A DNA stretch of 64,000 nt from Watersipora subatra. Its lineage: Eukaryota > Bryozoa > Gymnolaemata > Cheilostomatida > Watersiporidae. The position numbers and the translations under genes were made by a program. Where the stretch lies: assembly GCF_963576615.1 (NCBI RefSeq), contig NC_088711.1:10534869-10598868 (forward strand). The letters are read 5' to 3'. Shown here in pieces: positions 46,401 to 62,152 of this stretch. The stretch's first letter is position 1; each line of letters opens with the position of its first letter. The notes under the pieces are model-generated. The model did not search any database. It worked only from the letters and a program-made list of their open reading frames with translations, and was not told where the DNA came from.

Positions 46401-47069
46401 AGTGTGTACAGTACGTATGAACTGATTTACAAAACTGCAATGTTTTGTGAAACTTTGCACTTCGTATATTGAATATTGTTTCACACGAGAGTCGACACGA
46501 GAGTCTGCTCAAAATGTACATTCGGTTTTCAAAACTTCGATATGTTGAGGTGACAATAAAGCCAAGGTATAACAATATATCAAGAGCTGATAAATCTCCA
46601 GTTTTACTACAATTTACACACATACTGTAGCAAGGTCTCAACTGGAAGTAAATGTATATACATAGTAAAGGTCTTACAGACAAGATGATTTTTTTGTGAC
46701 CATACCAGCTTACGTATGACTAAGTAACACGAACTGAAAGTACCTTGTTCCGATACAATGAGTGATGACATCTCGGTGCATGAAACTCTTCTCATAAGTG
46801 CTAGACGAAGGCAGCTTGTTCAAGTAGACATGTTCATAGGCCAGTACTGCAAAGTATAACAAACTATTTTTAGTGTCTGCAATAGAAACAAGCACTTTTG
46901 ACCAAGGGAGTGTATATACCAGACAGGTTTCAGTAGTTTTCTTCCAAACGCAAAATTATTCACCTTTATTTGCCTTAGCCGGAGCTTCTGGTTTTGGAGG
47001 CATAGGTCCAACTTGAACCTCTTCAGAATCGTCTTCAGGTGCATCCTTTCGTTTCCGCGATTCCTCCAT
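31428..47069 (-). CDS. PPWD1: PPWD1: WD40 and cyclophilin peptidylprolyl isomerase (16 exons, 616 aa)
   Basis: PPWD1 is a nuclear, spliceosome-associated prolyl cis-trans isomerase. Exons from the start: 46964-47069, 46744-46846, 45534-45637, 45334-45429, 44291-44378, 44074-44179, 43320-43463, 42958-43032, 42771-42851, 41819-41966, 41364-41447, 37003-37156, 35554-35706, 34762-34874, 34519-34670, 31428-31571. They total 1,851 bases (617 codons with TAA). The N-terminus is short and acidic/basic ([14 protein letters not shown]); human is about 30 residues longer. Residues about 45-330 carry WD40 repeats ([55 protein letters not shown]). A linker ([19 protein letters not shown]) follows. The cyclophilin domain spans about 464-616 with catalytic [28 protein letters not shown] and [12 protein letters not shown], so the active-site Arg, Phe, Gln, Trp and His are kept. 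Introns contain SINEs, minisatellites and two transposase genes. Confidence 0.97.
31885..33870 (+). mobile_element. Tigger/pogo-type DNA transposon in PPWD1 intron 15
   Basis: It carries the transposase ORF at 32311-33693. Related subterminal sequences lie on both sides in the same orientation (AAAAATTGAGTTACATTTTC then CTAATTGAAC left; AAAAATTGAGTGCCACCCTC then TAATTTAAC right), plus TTGAACGCC repeats on the left. I could not find a matching inverted terminus on the right, so that end may be lost and the borders are approximate. Confidence 0.6.
32311..33693 (+). CDS. Tigger-like pogo-superfamily transposase, 460 aa, first catalytic Asp lost
   Basis: A single intact ORF antisense to PPWD1, lying in its last intron. 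Residues 16-60 form a Brinker-type helix-turn-helix ([15 protein letters not shown] ... VHDWSKQK). Residues about 84-145 are the CENP-B-type second DNA-binding helix set ([30 protein letters not shown]). The DDE-1 catalytic domain covers about 175-400: [11 protein letters not shown], then [12 protein letters not shown] (Asp 293), then [18 protein letters not shown] (Asp 329), then [17 protein letters not shown]. In active relatives the first motif reads NMDET; here the Asp position is Ala (187), so cutting activity should be lost while DNA binding may remain. The C-terminal tail is acidic ([13 protein letters not shown]). It is more GC-rich than its surroundings. The first ATG was used; Met 4 is also possible. 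Confidence 0.88.
   Translation: MEGMSSSFQSEDSPPLKRMKYDLHFKLDVVAYAEIYNKSKAAKDMNVPRSCVHDWSKQKLQLETQLNASSSHTFSSSKRLQGGGRPLHDKDFDEKLINWIRQQRHNKHRVSRTIIQRQALNLSTDQNFKASNGWLERFLIRHDLISRRSTTACKKEPAEYVEKIIDYLLLVEQKRRASNYPYIYAAAETTVYLDYSSSITVKNKGDRDVPENTIGHDELNVTVMLTARSDGFKCRPYILLNEKQPIEDIATKFENTLHLCWAGNSFFNDDLTVDFLQNILGSSMFGKRLLVWDSCLCHTSDATKKHLNRLQIDTAIIPGGCAKFIQAPDVYWNALFKSKVRHFYDNWMAHGDTTYTQTGNMRAPSMEVYLKWIVDAWDQLPNDLIIKSFKGCGLTTALDGTEDHKIHCFRSDGPITAGPELLQQARVNAGIADRHQIIELHILDTDTEDLENDEDGCNSA
35120..35460. repeat. Decayed 33-bp minisatellite in PPWD1 intron 13
   Basis: Units of about 33 bases built on GGTACATCTATGAACAGACT and AAAACAGATGGTT repeat from about 35190 to 35450 with increasing divergence leftward. 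As the unit is a multiple of three, a minus-strand frame runs through it ([11 protein letters not shown]-type peptides); this is not a gene. Confidence 0.7.
36247..36357. repeat. 15-bp minisatellite
   Basis: Seven to eight copies of GGTGGTAGCGCACCG in PPWD1 intron 12 (35707-37002), directly joined to a SINE. The unit is close to the A-box of the adjoining tRNA-like head (TGGTAGCACGC). A plus-strand frame reads VVAHR repeats and is not a gene. Confidence 0.9.
36355..36430 (-). repeat. tRNA-like SINE head, minus strand
   Basis: Reverse complement reads TGTGGCTTAGTGGTAGCACG (A-box context), then GAGTTCATAGCC (B-box-like). It is oriented away from the plus-strand head at 36541. Confidence 0.5.
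36530..36610 (+). repeat. tRNA-derived SINE head
   Basis: AGGTGGCATAGTGGTTAGTG (A-box context) and GAGTTCAATTCC (B-box, 36583-36594) at tRNA-like spacing. With the minus-strand head at 36355-36430 it makes a head-to-head pair; the sequence between them contains a short inverted repeat (GCCATAGCTTGGAATA and TATTCCATAGTTTGGC). Confidence 0.6.
38111..40168 (+). mobile_element. pogo-superfamily DNA transposon, internally deleted
   Basis: Terminal inverted repeats are perfect over 20 bases: CCGTAAACCGGGGTTACTTT at 38111-38130 and its reverse complement at 40149-40168. GGGGTTACTTTGGCC-type motifs recur inside both ends (38141, 38517, 38532, about 39910, 39957, 39976), probably transposase binding sites. 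It contains a two-exon transposase gene. A TG dinucleotide follows on the right and precedes on the left, but a TA target duplication is not clear. Confidence 0.85.
38663..39731 (+). CDS. pogo-like transposase gene lacking its catalytic core (2 exons, 310 aa)
   Basis: Exons 38663-38936 and 39073-39731 join in phase (GT-AG) to 311 codons. The N-terminus is a psq-type helix-turn-helix ([23 protein letters not shown]). A CENP-B-like second DNA-binding part spans the junction ([38 protein letters not shown]). The start of the DDE domain follows: [15 protein letters not shown]. In active relatives this is [12 protein letters not shown], so the first catalytic Asp is Asn. Right after DDPG the frame jumps to a low-complexity acidic Ser-rich linker and the family's C-terminal basic domain ([20 protein letters not shown]). 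The second and third catalytic Asp regions are absent. This looks like an in-frame internal deletion that leaves DNA-binding and tail domains. Confidence 0.78.
40905..41215 (+). repeat. Dispersed repeat copy 1 (PPWD1 intron 11)
   Basis: About 300 bases similar to 45777-46075 in the same orientation. Shared blocks include AACAAAGAGCACCTT, AATCAGGTATAT, GAGTGAACCAAG and GGTCAAACAGAGGTTATTTG. Family not recognised. Confidence 0.75.
42195..42660. repeat. 32-bp minisatellite in PPWD1 intron 9
   Basis: About 11 copies of a unit like GTAAGTACACTGTATGCTAG plus GTTATATTATGT, with length variants of 29-33 bases. It is preceded at 42198-42258 by short 15-bp repeats (TATTAAATACTGTAT). No coding potential. 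Confidence 0.85.
45777..46075 (+). repeat. Dispersed repeat copy 2 (PPWD1 intron 2)
   Basis: Partner of 40905-41215, same orientation, about 70-80 percent similar by eye. The two lie in different introns of the same gene, so they are separate insertions or a duplicated segment. Confidence 0.75.
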
Positions 47070-49560
47070 TATCTGATACACAAAAAGGTTCAATGTTTGA
47101 GAAAAACAGGATATTAACCTATCAAAAACAGCTAGTTATTTAAATGCGCTAAATAAAAAGTTGAAGGCGATCATTTGATCAAGCTGCAACTACATTGTCG
47201 CATGGCCACCTACCTATAAAATTCTGGTTACTTGTGTATGTGTAGAATTACATTGTTTAATTAGCAGTCTATAAGCAGAATCTTGTGTTTTATGCAGACA
47301 ATTACAAAAAATTTCAAGATGTTTTTCACCCAGTTTTAAAGGAACAGTTATTTTGGTTTATAAATTTAAGTATACAATAAAGAAATATATACTGAATCGT
47401 TCTTTTAATTGATAAAACTGAATTGCAATGTTTAAGGAAAATAAGAAAGCGTGATAAGTAGCTAAAATGATGTTGATATTTGGTGATAGCCTACATCACA
47501 GACTTTTATATCTAGCTAATATCATTACAGCGATGACTGGTGAATCCAAGTTGAAAAAATTTGTATGTCACCAAAACTTAAGAAAGTTTGCATGAGTGAG
47601 AGGCATTTGATCATGAGCGGACGTCAAAGCAAGTAAGCATGATCATGCATATATGTACTTGCAGTTTCCTTTACTATCCAAAAGATAAAACACAACAAAA
47701 TTGGATCATTAGTCGGCCACAAAGAAACCACAATAATATGCTGCAATTGGTTTCATGCAAAGCATTGAATGTAGCTGCATTTAGTCAATATCGTGACTGA
47801 GAGTAGCAATACAGAAAGCTGGTTTCAGTGAATGCTTTCAGGCTGCAGCTAGCGGTCTAAAAGACAATGAGTATACAGCTGAGCCCATTTTGTCCCATAC
47901 AAAAGCAATAAATACGATACCACAACAACTAGCCTCTACTGTATTTCTGTTTCTATTTTAGCAGAAACAAACGATTGAATTTAAATTAAATCTATTTTAC
48001 TTCTGCTCCATGTAGATAGCATAAAGGTCACGATTTCTATTGTACACGAAAATCCATTAAAAGATGAATACATGTTATGTTTTAATTAAATACAAAATAA
48101 TTAGTGCTAGAAATAATTATTTTTCAAGTTAACCAAATGTAAATTACCAAAAGCAAGCTTTTTCTACGATACCAACCCACGGACGACGGTTTAGGGACAC
48201 TGTTCCAATGTTGCCAACAAAAACGCGTTACTGTAATCAGCAGCTAAATTGATTTAAATTTACAATAACTATGTATATCTTCATTTTATCAAATAAAAAA
48301 TTATTTTGTTTCTGTTCGCGTTTAACAGCAAGCAAAGGGTAATATTACTCTATTTGGGTAATAAGCCTATATCCCTGTATTTCCATGTACAGTATATATA
48401 TCCCTGCATACACTCCTAATATGCCTATTTAGGCATATACATATACAGTGGTTCGCTGCTGACTAGCCAATGCGTAGGCCAGGAAAAGGTGTTAACTGTG
48501 TTCGCTGTATCAATGTAAGTTTAATCGCTACAATTGATAAGTATTCAGATGCGTCGGAAAATTGACTTGGCCATAGTTATCAATTCGGCCTGTTTGTCCT
48601 GATGTCAACAAGTCCACAAATAAATTGGACATGAGAGCTATGGTTGGTTAAAGCAACATACTTGTAGTACTTTAAAACTTAATATTATGTATCAAAAAGA
48701 ACTTAGGTTGCATAGGTTGTACAAGCACACTGCACAAATAGCTAATGGGAATTGTTAAACAAATTACAATGAAAAATTGTAAGACACAACATTTACTTCT
48801 CTTACAATTATTCATGGCAGGCATTAGACTGGTACACTAGCTGTAATAAATGGACAGAAAAGCTTTGCCGTTTGTCACAAGTTTATTTTAAGCAGCCAAA
48901 CCTTTTTTGTAACTTTCAATGCTTTCTCTGGCAACATAACTGGGATTGATGCATGCTTTTAGAGCATTAGTCCACCATAAGTTGCTAGCTTACATGAGAA
49001 AATACTTTATCATAAGTCTTTACACAATACATTATACAAGCAATAAGAGCTAATTCCCATGACACCAACAGCTAACAGACATGGAAAACAATAGCTTAAG
49101 GTAAATCTGTTCTAATGCTTGCTGCCAGATTGCCCAGGCAACTTTCAATAGTAGTCACCATGCTTTTCAAGCGTAGCTGCAATTGTTAAAATGTGATATA
49201 CTGCTATTGGCCTGTGCAGATTTGCTTCAAAATAAAATTGCAGTAGGTAAAACTTTATACATGAAGCTATTGTAGACCTCTGTTTCTTGATAGAACTACG
49301 CTAGATGTTATGGGGTATGTAAGTAGATGGATATTAAAATTTATAGAATAAACTTTAGGCGTTTAGCGACTGCTTGAAAAACCATTTGGCTTGCTAGTAA
49401 AAACCGACATAGCCAGCTATATGGGACATTTTCAATGTTTATCTCATTCATGCAAGCCATGATAAGCTGACAGCTTTAGATGTAATACACATATTATGGG
49501 AGCAGGTAATTGCAATCATAGCTATAAATGGTCTATCGAAATTTCTAATTTTAACTTACA
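47070..49560. other. Divergent spacer between PPWD1 and the small unknown gene
   Basis: AT-rich; the shared promoter region should lie here. I see no exon-like segment with family resemblance. Possible 5'-UTR sequence for the plus-strand gene ends at CATCAG|GTAAGA (about 49607). Confidence 0.45.
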
Positions 49561-49705
49561 AATTTTAGTTAGAGAAGAGATTTTATTCGTCGTGAGAATC
49601 TCATCAGGTAAGATAGTTGTATTCTGTCTCTTGCATTCATTTTATATGGGTAACTGACTACTGAGGGTTTATGACTTATTAGTTTCAACTGTTGAAGGAG
49701 CTGTA

Positions 49706-50203
49706 ATGCCGGTTGACAAGCTCAGCAAGTATGACCAGAAATGTGCAGAAGAACTGCGGCAATTCGCAAATTTAATAGATATCATTGTCAATGTGCGGGA
49801 GTCGCATGAAGTTAACTGGACAAACAGACTTCAGTCATTGTTGGTAAGGAAAAGTCTAAAAATGTTTCTTATCTGACAATTTATTGTAGTAGTCAGCTTT
49901 TGGGAGCAGGGTTTATTTAAATTGATCACTAGGCCATCTACTTTTGGCTTTTCAAGTAAAAATGATGTTTTGTAAACCGAATTAAGTTTAAAGAAACTTG
50001 TATATGCGCTATCAAATTTTAAAACAAACTTTTTCAATCCAACGCTACTGCATGACTTGCAACTACGTGACGATGACTTGTCGTACCATCTTCTGTAGAA
50101 TGGAGAAATCACCTGTGAGCAGATGGCGGGTGAGCTAATCAGAAGAGGTATAATGACAACCAATGATGTCCTACATATTACCATCTACTTTGAGGTGTTG
50201 TAA
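49706..50203 (+). CDS. Small two-exon gene, unrecognised product (80 aa)
   Basis: Exons 49706-49843 and 50099-50203 join in phase 0 across a GT-AG intron (TTG|GTAAGG ... TTCTGTAG|AATGG), giving 81 codons with TAA. The protein starts MPVDKLSKYDQKCAEELRQF, continues with LIDIIVNVRESHEVNWTNRL and ends GIMTTNDVLHITIYFEVL. It is charged, probably helical, without signal peptide or membrane segment. I do not recognise the family. Support: coding-like composition, strong splice sites, a clean stop, an upstream donor CATCAG|GTAAGA at about 49607 with an acceptor near 49681 that would fit a 5'-UTR intron, and AATAAA at 50456-50461. The frame is also open for some codons upstream of the ATG, so a longer N-terminus is possible. 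It is divergent from PPWD1 and convergent with the ATP synthase beta gene. Confidence 0.6.
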
Positions 50204-50455
50204 TTATTGACTTTCCATACTTGATTACAATTCAGTATCTGTTATAATAGAAGGGTGAATTATTTCAAGTAATTTCAAACTTCAATTTGTAGAGAAATCT
50301 CTTTCCATTCAAAGAAGCATTGGTAGCTAGAAAGATAATGGTTGATGGGATCTGTATAAAAGGCATTATGTAATGATGCATCGGTCCACAGATGAGTCCA
50401 GACAACTCTCACGACTTGTACAAATACTGTAGTGTTACTGTTGTAGTATTGACTC

Positions 50456-50461
50456 AATAAA
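50456..50461 (+). terminator. Poly(A) signal after the small gene
   Basis: AATAAA in ACTCAATAAAAACTT, about 250 bases past the stop at 50203. Plausible 3' end of that transcript. Confidence 0.45.
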
Positions 50462-50819
50462 AACTTTTACCCATATACCTTCAAACTTTGATTGAACATG
50501 TGGTGAGATCGCCATCATTTATCTGCACATCTTAGAGAACAAAAGTTACTCAACAGAATATTCATAATAGATTATTACTAACATATGGAACATCCATTCC
50601 ACTAGTTTTATCTAGGTTTAGCCAAGTGAATGCTAATCCTTGGATGCACTGCCTAGATGATATAGGCCTACTCTTAGGAAGTTATGCTGTTATATCAAAT
50701 CATAAAAGCTAAGCAACTAAACGATTTTTGTTTCAAAAATGTGCTCATTCAATCACTAATTCAAAATTTTATCCAAATTGCTAATATAATTTGTATTAAA
50801 TAATCTTATCCTAACCCCC

Positions 50820-50880
50820 ACTCAGTCTAGTGTGCTGTGAGAGATCATCTGGTGTGCCGTGAGAAGTTATCAATGAATGT
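50820..50880. repeat. Dispersed repeat module shared with the SINEs
   Basis: CTAGTGTGCTGTGAGAGATC and GGTGTGCCGTGAGAAG resemble the 5' module of the repeats at 10305 and 28958, here without a tRNA-like head. Confidence 0.5.
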
Positions 50881-51201
50881 TCATTTTTTGATATTATTTA
50901 CACTCACTTCTGTCATTCCCCACAATTATCCTGAAATGAGGGGATCAATCATCAGCACAGGTGTCAGAATGTCAGGCTACTAAGAAGCTCAATATCATGA
51001 ACATGTACATTACAATCTTATATCATAACCTCTCACACTGGCTTCTGCCAGATATGGATTTTACTGTAGTGAAGATTTAATACCAAATTAATCATTTGAG
51101 TGAGACTTACACAAATGCTTTTTGTTGCTTATTAAAAATTAGAGCACTGCAGTTTAGTCCGTTGGTAACAAAGAATTAATACTTAACAGCAAACCGTGTG
51201 T

Positions 51202-51207
51202 TTTATT
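51202..51207 (-). terminator. Poly(A) signal of the ATP synthase beta gene
   Basis: AATAAA on the minus strand, about 180 bases beyond the stop codon at 51383-51385, in CTGAATAAAACACAC. Confidence 0.65.
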
Positions 51208-51382
51208 CAGAGCTATGTATATAAACTATGTAATGTTAAGCTCATGAATCACATAAATTAAAAAAACTCCCACGGAAGCAACAAGACACAATCCGAACGA
51301 GAGGACATAATGATATATCCTAGCTGATGACACAAACCTCTTCACAATACCGTAATAAACACTGCATAAATGTGTCAAAGCT

Positions 51383-54452
<3,070 letters not shown>

Positions 54453-54470
54453 GGCGAGCCGGCGAGAAGT

Positions 54471-54482
54471 GATCACGTGATC
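54471..54482. promoter_or_regulatory. E-box palindrome upstream of the ATP synthase beta start
   Basis: GATCACGTGATC, a perfect 12-base palindrome centred on CACGTG, lies 19 bases upstream of the ATG. CACGTG is the site of bHLH-ZIP factors (USF/MYC type). Whether it is promoter or transcribed 5' UTR cannot be told without a transcription start site. Confidence 0.35.
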
Positions 54483-54915
54483 GCGTACAACGTAAATAAG
54501 TTCTGTCGCTAAAATATTTCATTGCCAAAGTTAGTGCCAAAATTCTATTGGTCCGTTAAACTAGGCCACGCCTTCATTTAGATCTAGGATTACGTTCGCA
54601 AATGTGTTTAGTGCCGTTTTGTAACCTTGAATTAGTATGCCAAACATGCTGTACGCCCCGAAACCATTTATCGTAAACTTTCAAAGTTCGTCATTCAGCG
54701 AGCGCAATTCCATGACCTCAATCGTTTCCTCTACCATATTATTCTATATATAGAGTCTTAGTATCAATAAATGGTTATTTCTACGTTATCTTGGTATTGG
54801 TTTGCTACAGATAGTGTTTGTTTATATAGGGAGTTTTTTTGCTGTGCTGTGTCATATAGGGAACAAGCGTTGTTTGTTGATAAAGCTCTGAACCAATTCA
54901 ATCTAAGTGTGAAAT
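54483..54915. other. Divergent spacer upstream of ATP synthase beta
   Basis: Contains the likely promoter of the beta subunit gene. No gene seen. It is bordered by the tail of the truncated LINE. Confidence 0.45.
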
Positions 54916-54919
54916 AGGA

Positions 54920-55780
54920 GACTCTATCTATCTATCTATCTCTGTAAAATATCTCAAGTGGCCGCTAGGCCTGTAGAAATAAAATGGTGCATTAGGCATA
55001 AAAATAAGATCACAAATAAGCATAGACTTATTTATCTAAGTCTGAAGGATAAAAGTATAAGATCGCTTGGTCTAGTTATAAGAGAATCAGATGTTAAAAT
55101 TTCATCGCACGGTTAAAAAAAGAGTGTTTCATTGCACTTGTATTGATTGTGTGTCTGATATTGGAGCCTCGAGTAAAATAGGATGAGTTCTTAATTACAA
55201 ATCTATTAAAATCGACCATTAGGTCTTGGCTTAAAATTTTTTGCAGTGTGCTTTCGTCCTTGATGCGTCTTCTCTCTGCAAGTGTTTGCCATCCCATTTT
55301 CACCATTTCTGATGATATACTATCAAATTTTCTTAAATTGTTGGCCCACCTAAAAGCTTTTCGGTTAATGGATTCTAAATCTTGTATACTATAATCAAAA
55401 TGTGGACTCCAGATTTCCGAAGCGTACTCTAGCAGTGGACGACACACACTATAGTATGCTGTCCTTTTGACATTAGGAGATGTTTTCTTAAGGGTCCGCA
55501 TAAGCATAAAAAGAGTGCCGTTAGCCTTACGTATGATGCGATTTATGTGTTCATTAAAATTGAGGGTGCTAGAAACAAGTATACCCAAGTATAAAAAGGA
55601 TTGCGAGGATATAAGAGATGTACCGCAATAGTTGTATATATGTGAAAATCTAACTGGTTCCACAGATGTAGACGTTTTTGGCTCAAGTTTTTTGCCATTA
55701 TGCACAGACCTAAAATACTTAAACGCATTATGAAAAAGTTTCAAAAAGGAGGTAAGCGAATGATTTTATTGTTAGTAAGA
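54920..55780 (-). mobile_element. 5'-truncated LINE with an (ATAG)n 3' tail
   Basis: Contains the C-terminal part of a LINE ORF (55094-55744) and, on the minus strand, a 3' UTR ending GCCTAGCGGCCACTTGAGAT, followed by a short (ATAG)n run (54923-54944 as TCTA repeats). The tail made of a tetranucleotide repeat and the missing 5' part are typical of target-primed insertion. The reading frame is intact as far as it goes. Confidence 0.78.
55094..55744 (-). pseudogene. LINE reverse transcriptase C-terminal fragment (about 216 aa)
   Basis: It begins past the catalytic YADD block. It has YLGILVSSTLNFNEHINRI, KANGTLFMLMRTLKK, YYSVCRPLLEYASEIWSPH and LESINRKAFRWANNL, the conserved region that follows the RT in Jockey/CR1-like LINEs (LEYAS-VW-P). 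No catalytic residues are left, so it cannot be an active enzyme. Sequence differs clearly from the LINE at 1500-3992, so it is another family. Confidence 0.85.
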
Positions 55781-55789
55781 CTCAGAATC

Positions 55790-60142
<4,353 letters not shown>

Positions 60143-61490
60143 GTGGGTGGTTTACAAATGGAGTTGTATTACTTTTGTTGTATAAGAATTATTGATAATT
60201 GAATTGAGTGCGTGAGAACGAACGGAATTAATGCTTGCATTTAACTATTATTAATTAATAATTCATTTTTAATTATTAATTATCTTTAATAATCAACTTT
60301 TAAATTAATTAATTATTATTAATTAAAAGATAATTATATGGTTATAGTTTCAATTAGATTGTTTAGTGACTCATATGTATGAGAGATATTTTTTAGGTTT
60401 TACAATTGAAACATGGCATGTTTTCAATTGTTATGGCATGTCTAAGCACATGGTATTATAGTTGAAACATCTGCTTCAATTATTATGCCGTTTTTATATT
60501 GATTGAAGCAGATGCTGTTAGCAAAAGATAGTCCTTATAATTATCCATTATTAGTGATGAACTGGGCAGTATAAAATAATCGGTGAACTTGCTAAAACCA
60601 TTCGCGGAAAACTTTGTAGGAAACAGTCAACAAAATGTAAAGCTAAAAACTCACTAAAAGATATATCAGCTTAAATTATCTGACCTTGCAAATAAAAATT
60701 GGCAAAATCGTGTAGTCTCGGTCCAAGCTCGTTTTGGTGTGAATGAGGAAAATCGGGCTGATAACTCCCATAAAATCGATCAGAGATTGGCCACAAAACT
60801 TTGTTAATTAGCTGGATCGAATGCAGCTTAATATCGTAGTTAGTACTTGGGACTGGTCTGTGGAACGTTTTACTCGGAGGAATAAGATACAGTCCACGGG
60901 TAGAGTTAACAACTCCCATCCCCTTTATTACATTCTAATAATAGTATTTCTTGCTCTTGTATGAATGTAGCAGTCTTAACCATGGGCTGAATAGTTTATA
61001 GTTTGGCCTTTAGAAAGGCTGTCCACACTAAATGATTCGCTAATTATGATGTATGGCCCCCTTGAGCCAAAGCTGGAAATACTGCTGCTCCCCAACCTTC
61101 TCCTAGATTATGGAATGAAATCTTCTCGTCTATAATTAGTAAAATCAGAAACTTTTAGTGATAAAATATTGTAATAAAATGAATCTAAATGAATGTCTGC
61201 AGTTACAATATGATTATGCATTATCAGAGTAAATGTTAGTACATCTGACAGTGTCATATTTAAGACTATATGTGTTTGTTACGCTGACTTGTGTCACACC
61301 AATTACCCAGAATCAACTGGTGTATCGCTTGATTTCTAGACATATTTTCAGCCATCACGAGGCTAACAGGTGCTTTGGTGTAGTTATCTTATGAGACTAA
61401 TTCAATTTTGTAAATCTCAGCAGTTGTATGCACGAGGTAGCTCTTCCGAAGCAAATAGCAGAATTGCGCTCCAGTTTTAAAGTTCTAATT
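60143..61490. other. Ral intron 3 sequence, non-coding
   Basis: AT-rich, with TTAATTAATTA-type palindromes at 60240-60335 and two hairpins near 60400-60530 (arms ACAATTGAAACATG and CATCTGCTTCAAT). No exon recognised on either strand. Confidence 0.5.
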
Positions 61491-62152
61491 TTTCTTGTAC
61501 AACATCAACATCACACGTCGCATGCTGTGTCTTTAGACATTATATGCTAACTGGAGCACTTGTACAACATCACACGTCGCATGCTGTGTCTTTAGACATT
61601 ATATGCTAACTGGAGCACTTGTACAACATCACACGTCGCATGCTGTGTCTTTAGACATTATATGCTAACTGGAGCACTTGTACAACATCACACGTCGCAT
61701 GCTGTGTCTTTAGACATTATATGCTAACTGGAGCACTTGTACAACATCACACGTCGCATGCTGTGTCTTTAGACATTATATGCTAACTGGAGCACTTGTA
61801 CAACATCACACGTCGCATGCTGTGTCTTTAGACATTATATGCTAACTGGAGCACTTGTACAACATCACGTCGCATGCTGTGTCTTTAGACATTATATGCT
61901 AACTGGAGCACTTGTACAACATCACACTCCGCATGCTGTGTCTTTAGACATTATATGCTAACTGGAGCACTTGTACAACATCACACTCCGCATGCTGTGT
62001 CTTTAGACATTATATGCTAACAGTAGCACTTGTACAACATCACACTCCGCATGCTGTGTCTTTAGACATTATATGCTAACTGGAGCACTTGTACAACATC
62101 ACACGTCGCATGCTGTGTCTTTAGACATTATATGCTAACTGGAGCACTTAGT
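61491..62152. repeat. 59-bp tandem array, 11 copies
   Basis: Unit of 59 bases containing ACATCACACGTCGCATGCTG and GACATTATATGCTAACTGGA. Copies are almost identical. One has a 2-base deletion, and three consecutive ones share CACTCCGCATG in place of CACGTCGCATG. The fixed unit without unique spacers makes this a minisatellite, not CRISPR. Confidence 0.97.

Noticed and set aside
61491-62152. CRISPR or gene-family array
   Set aside because: The whole 59-bp unit repeats without spacer and has no coding frame.
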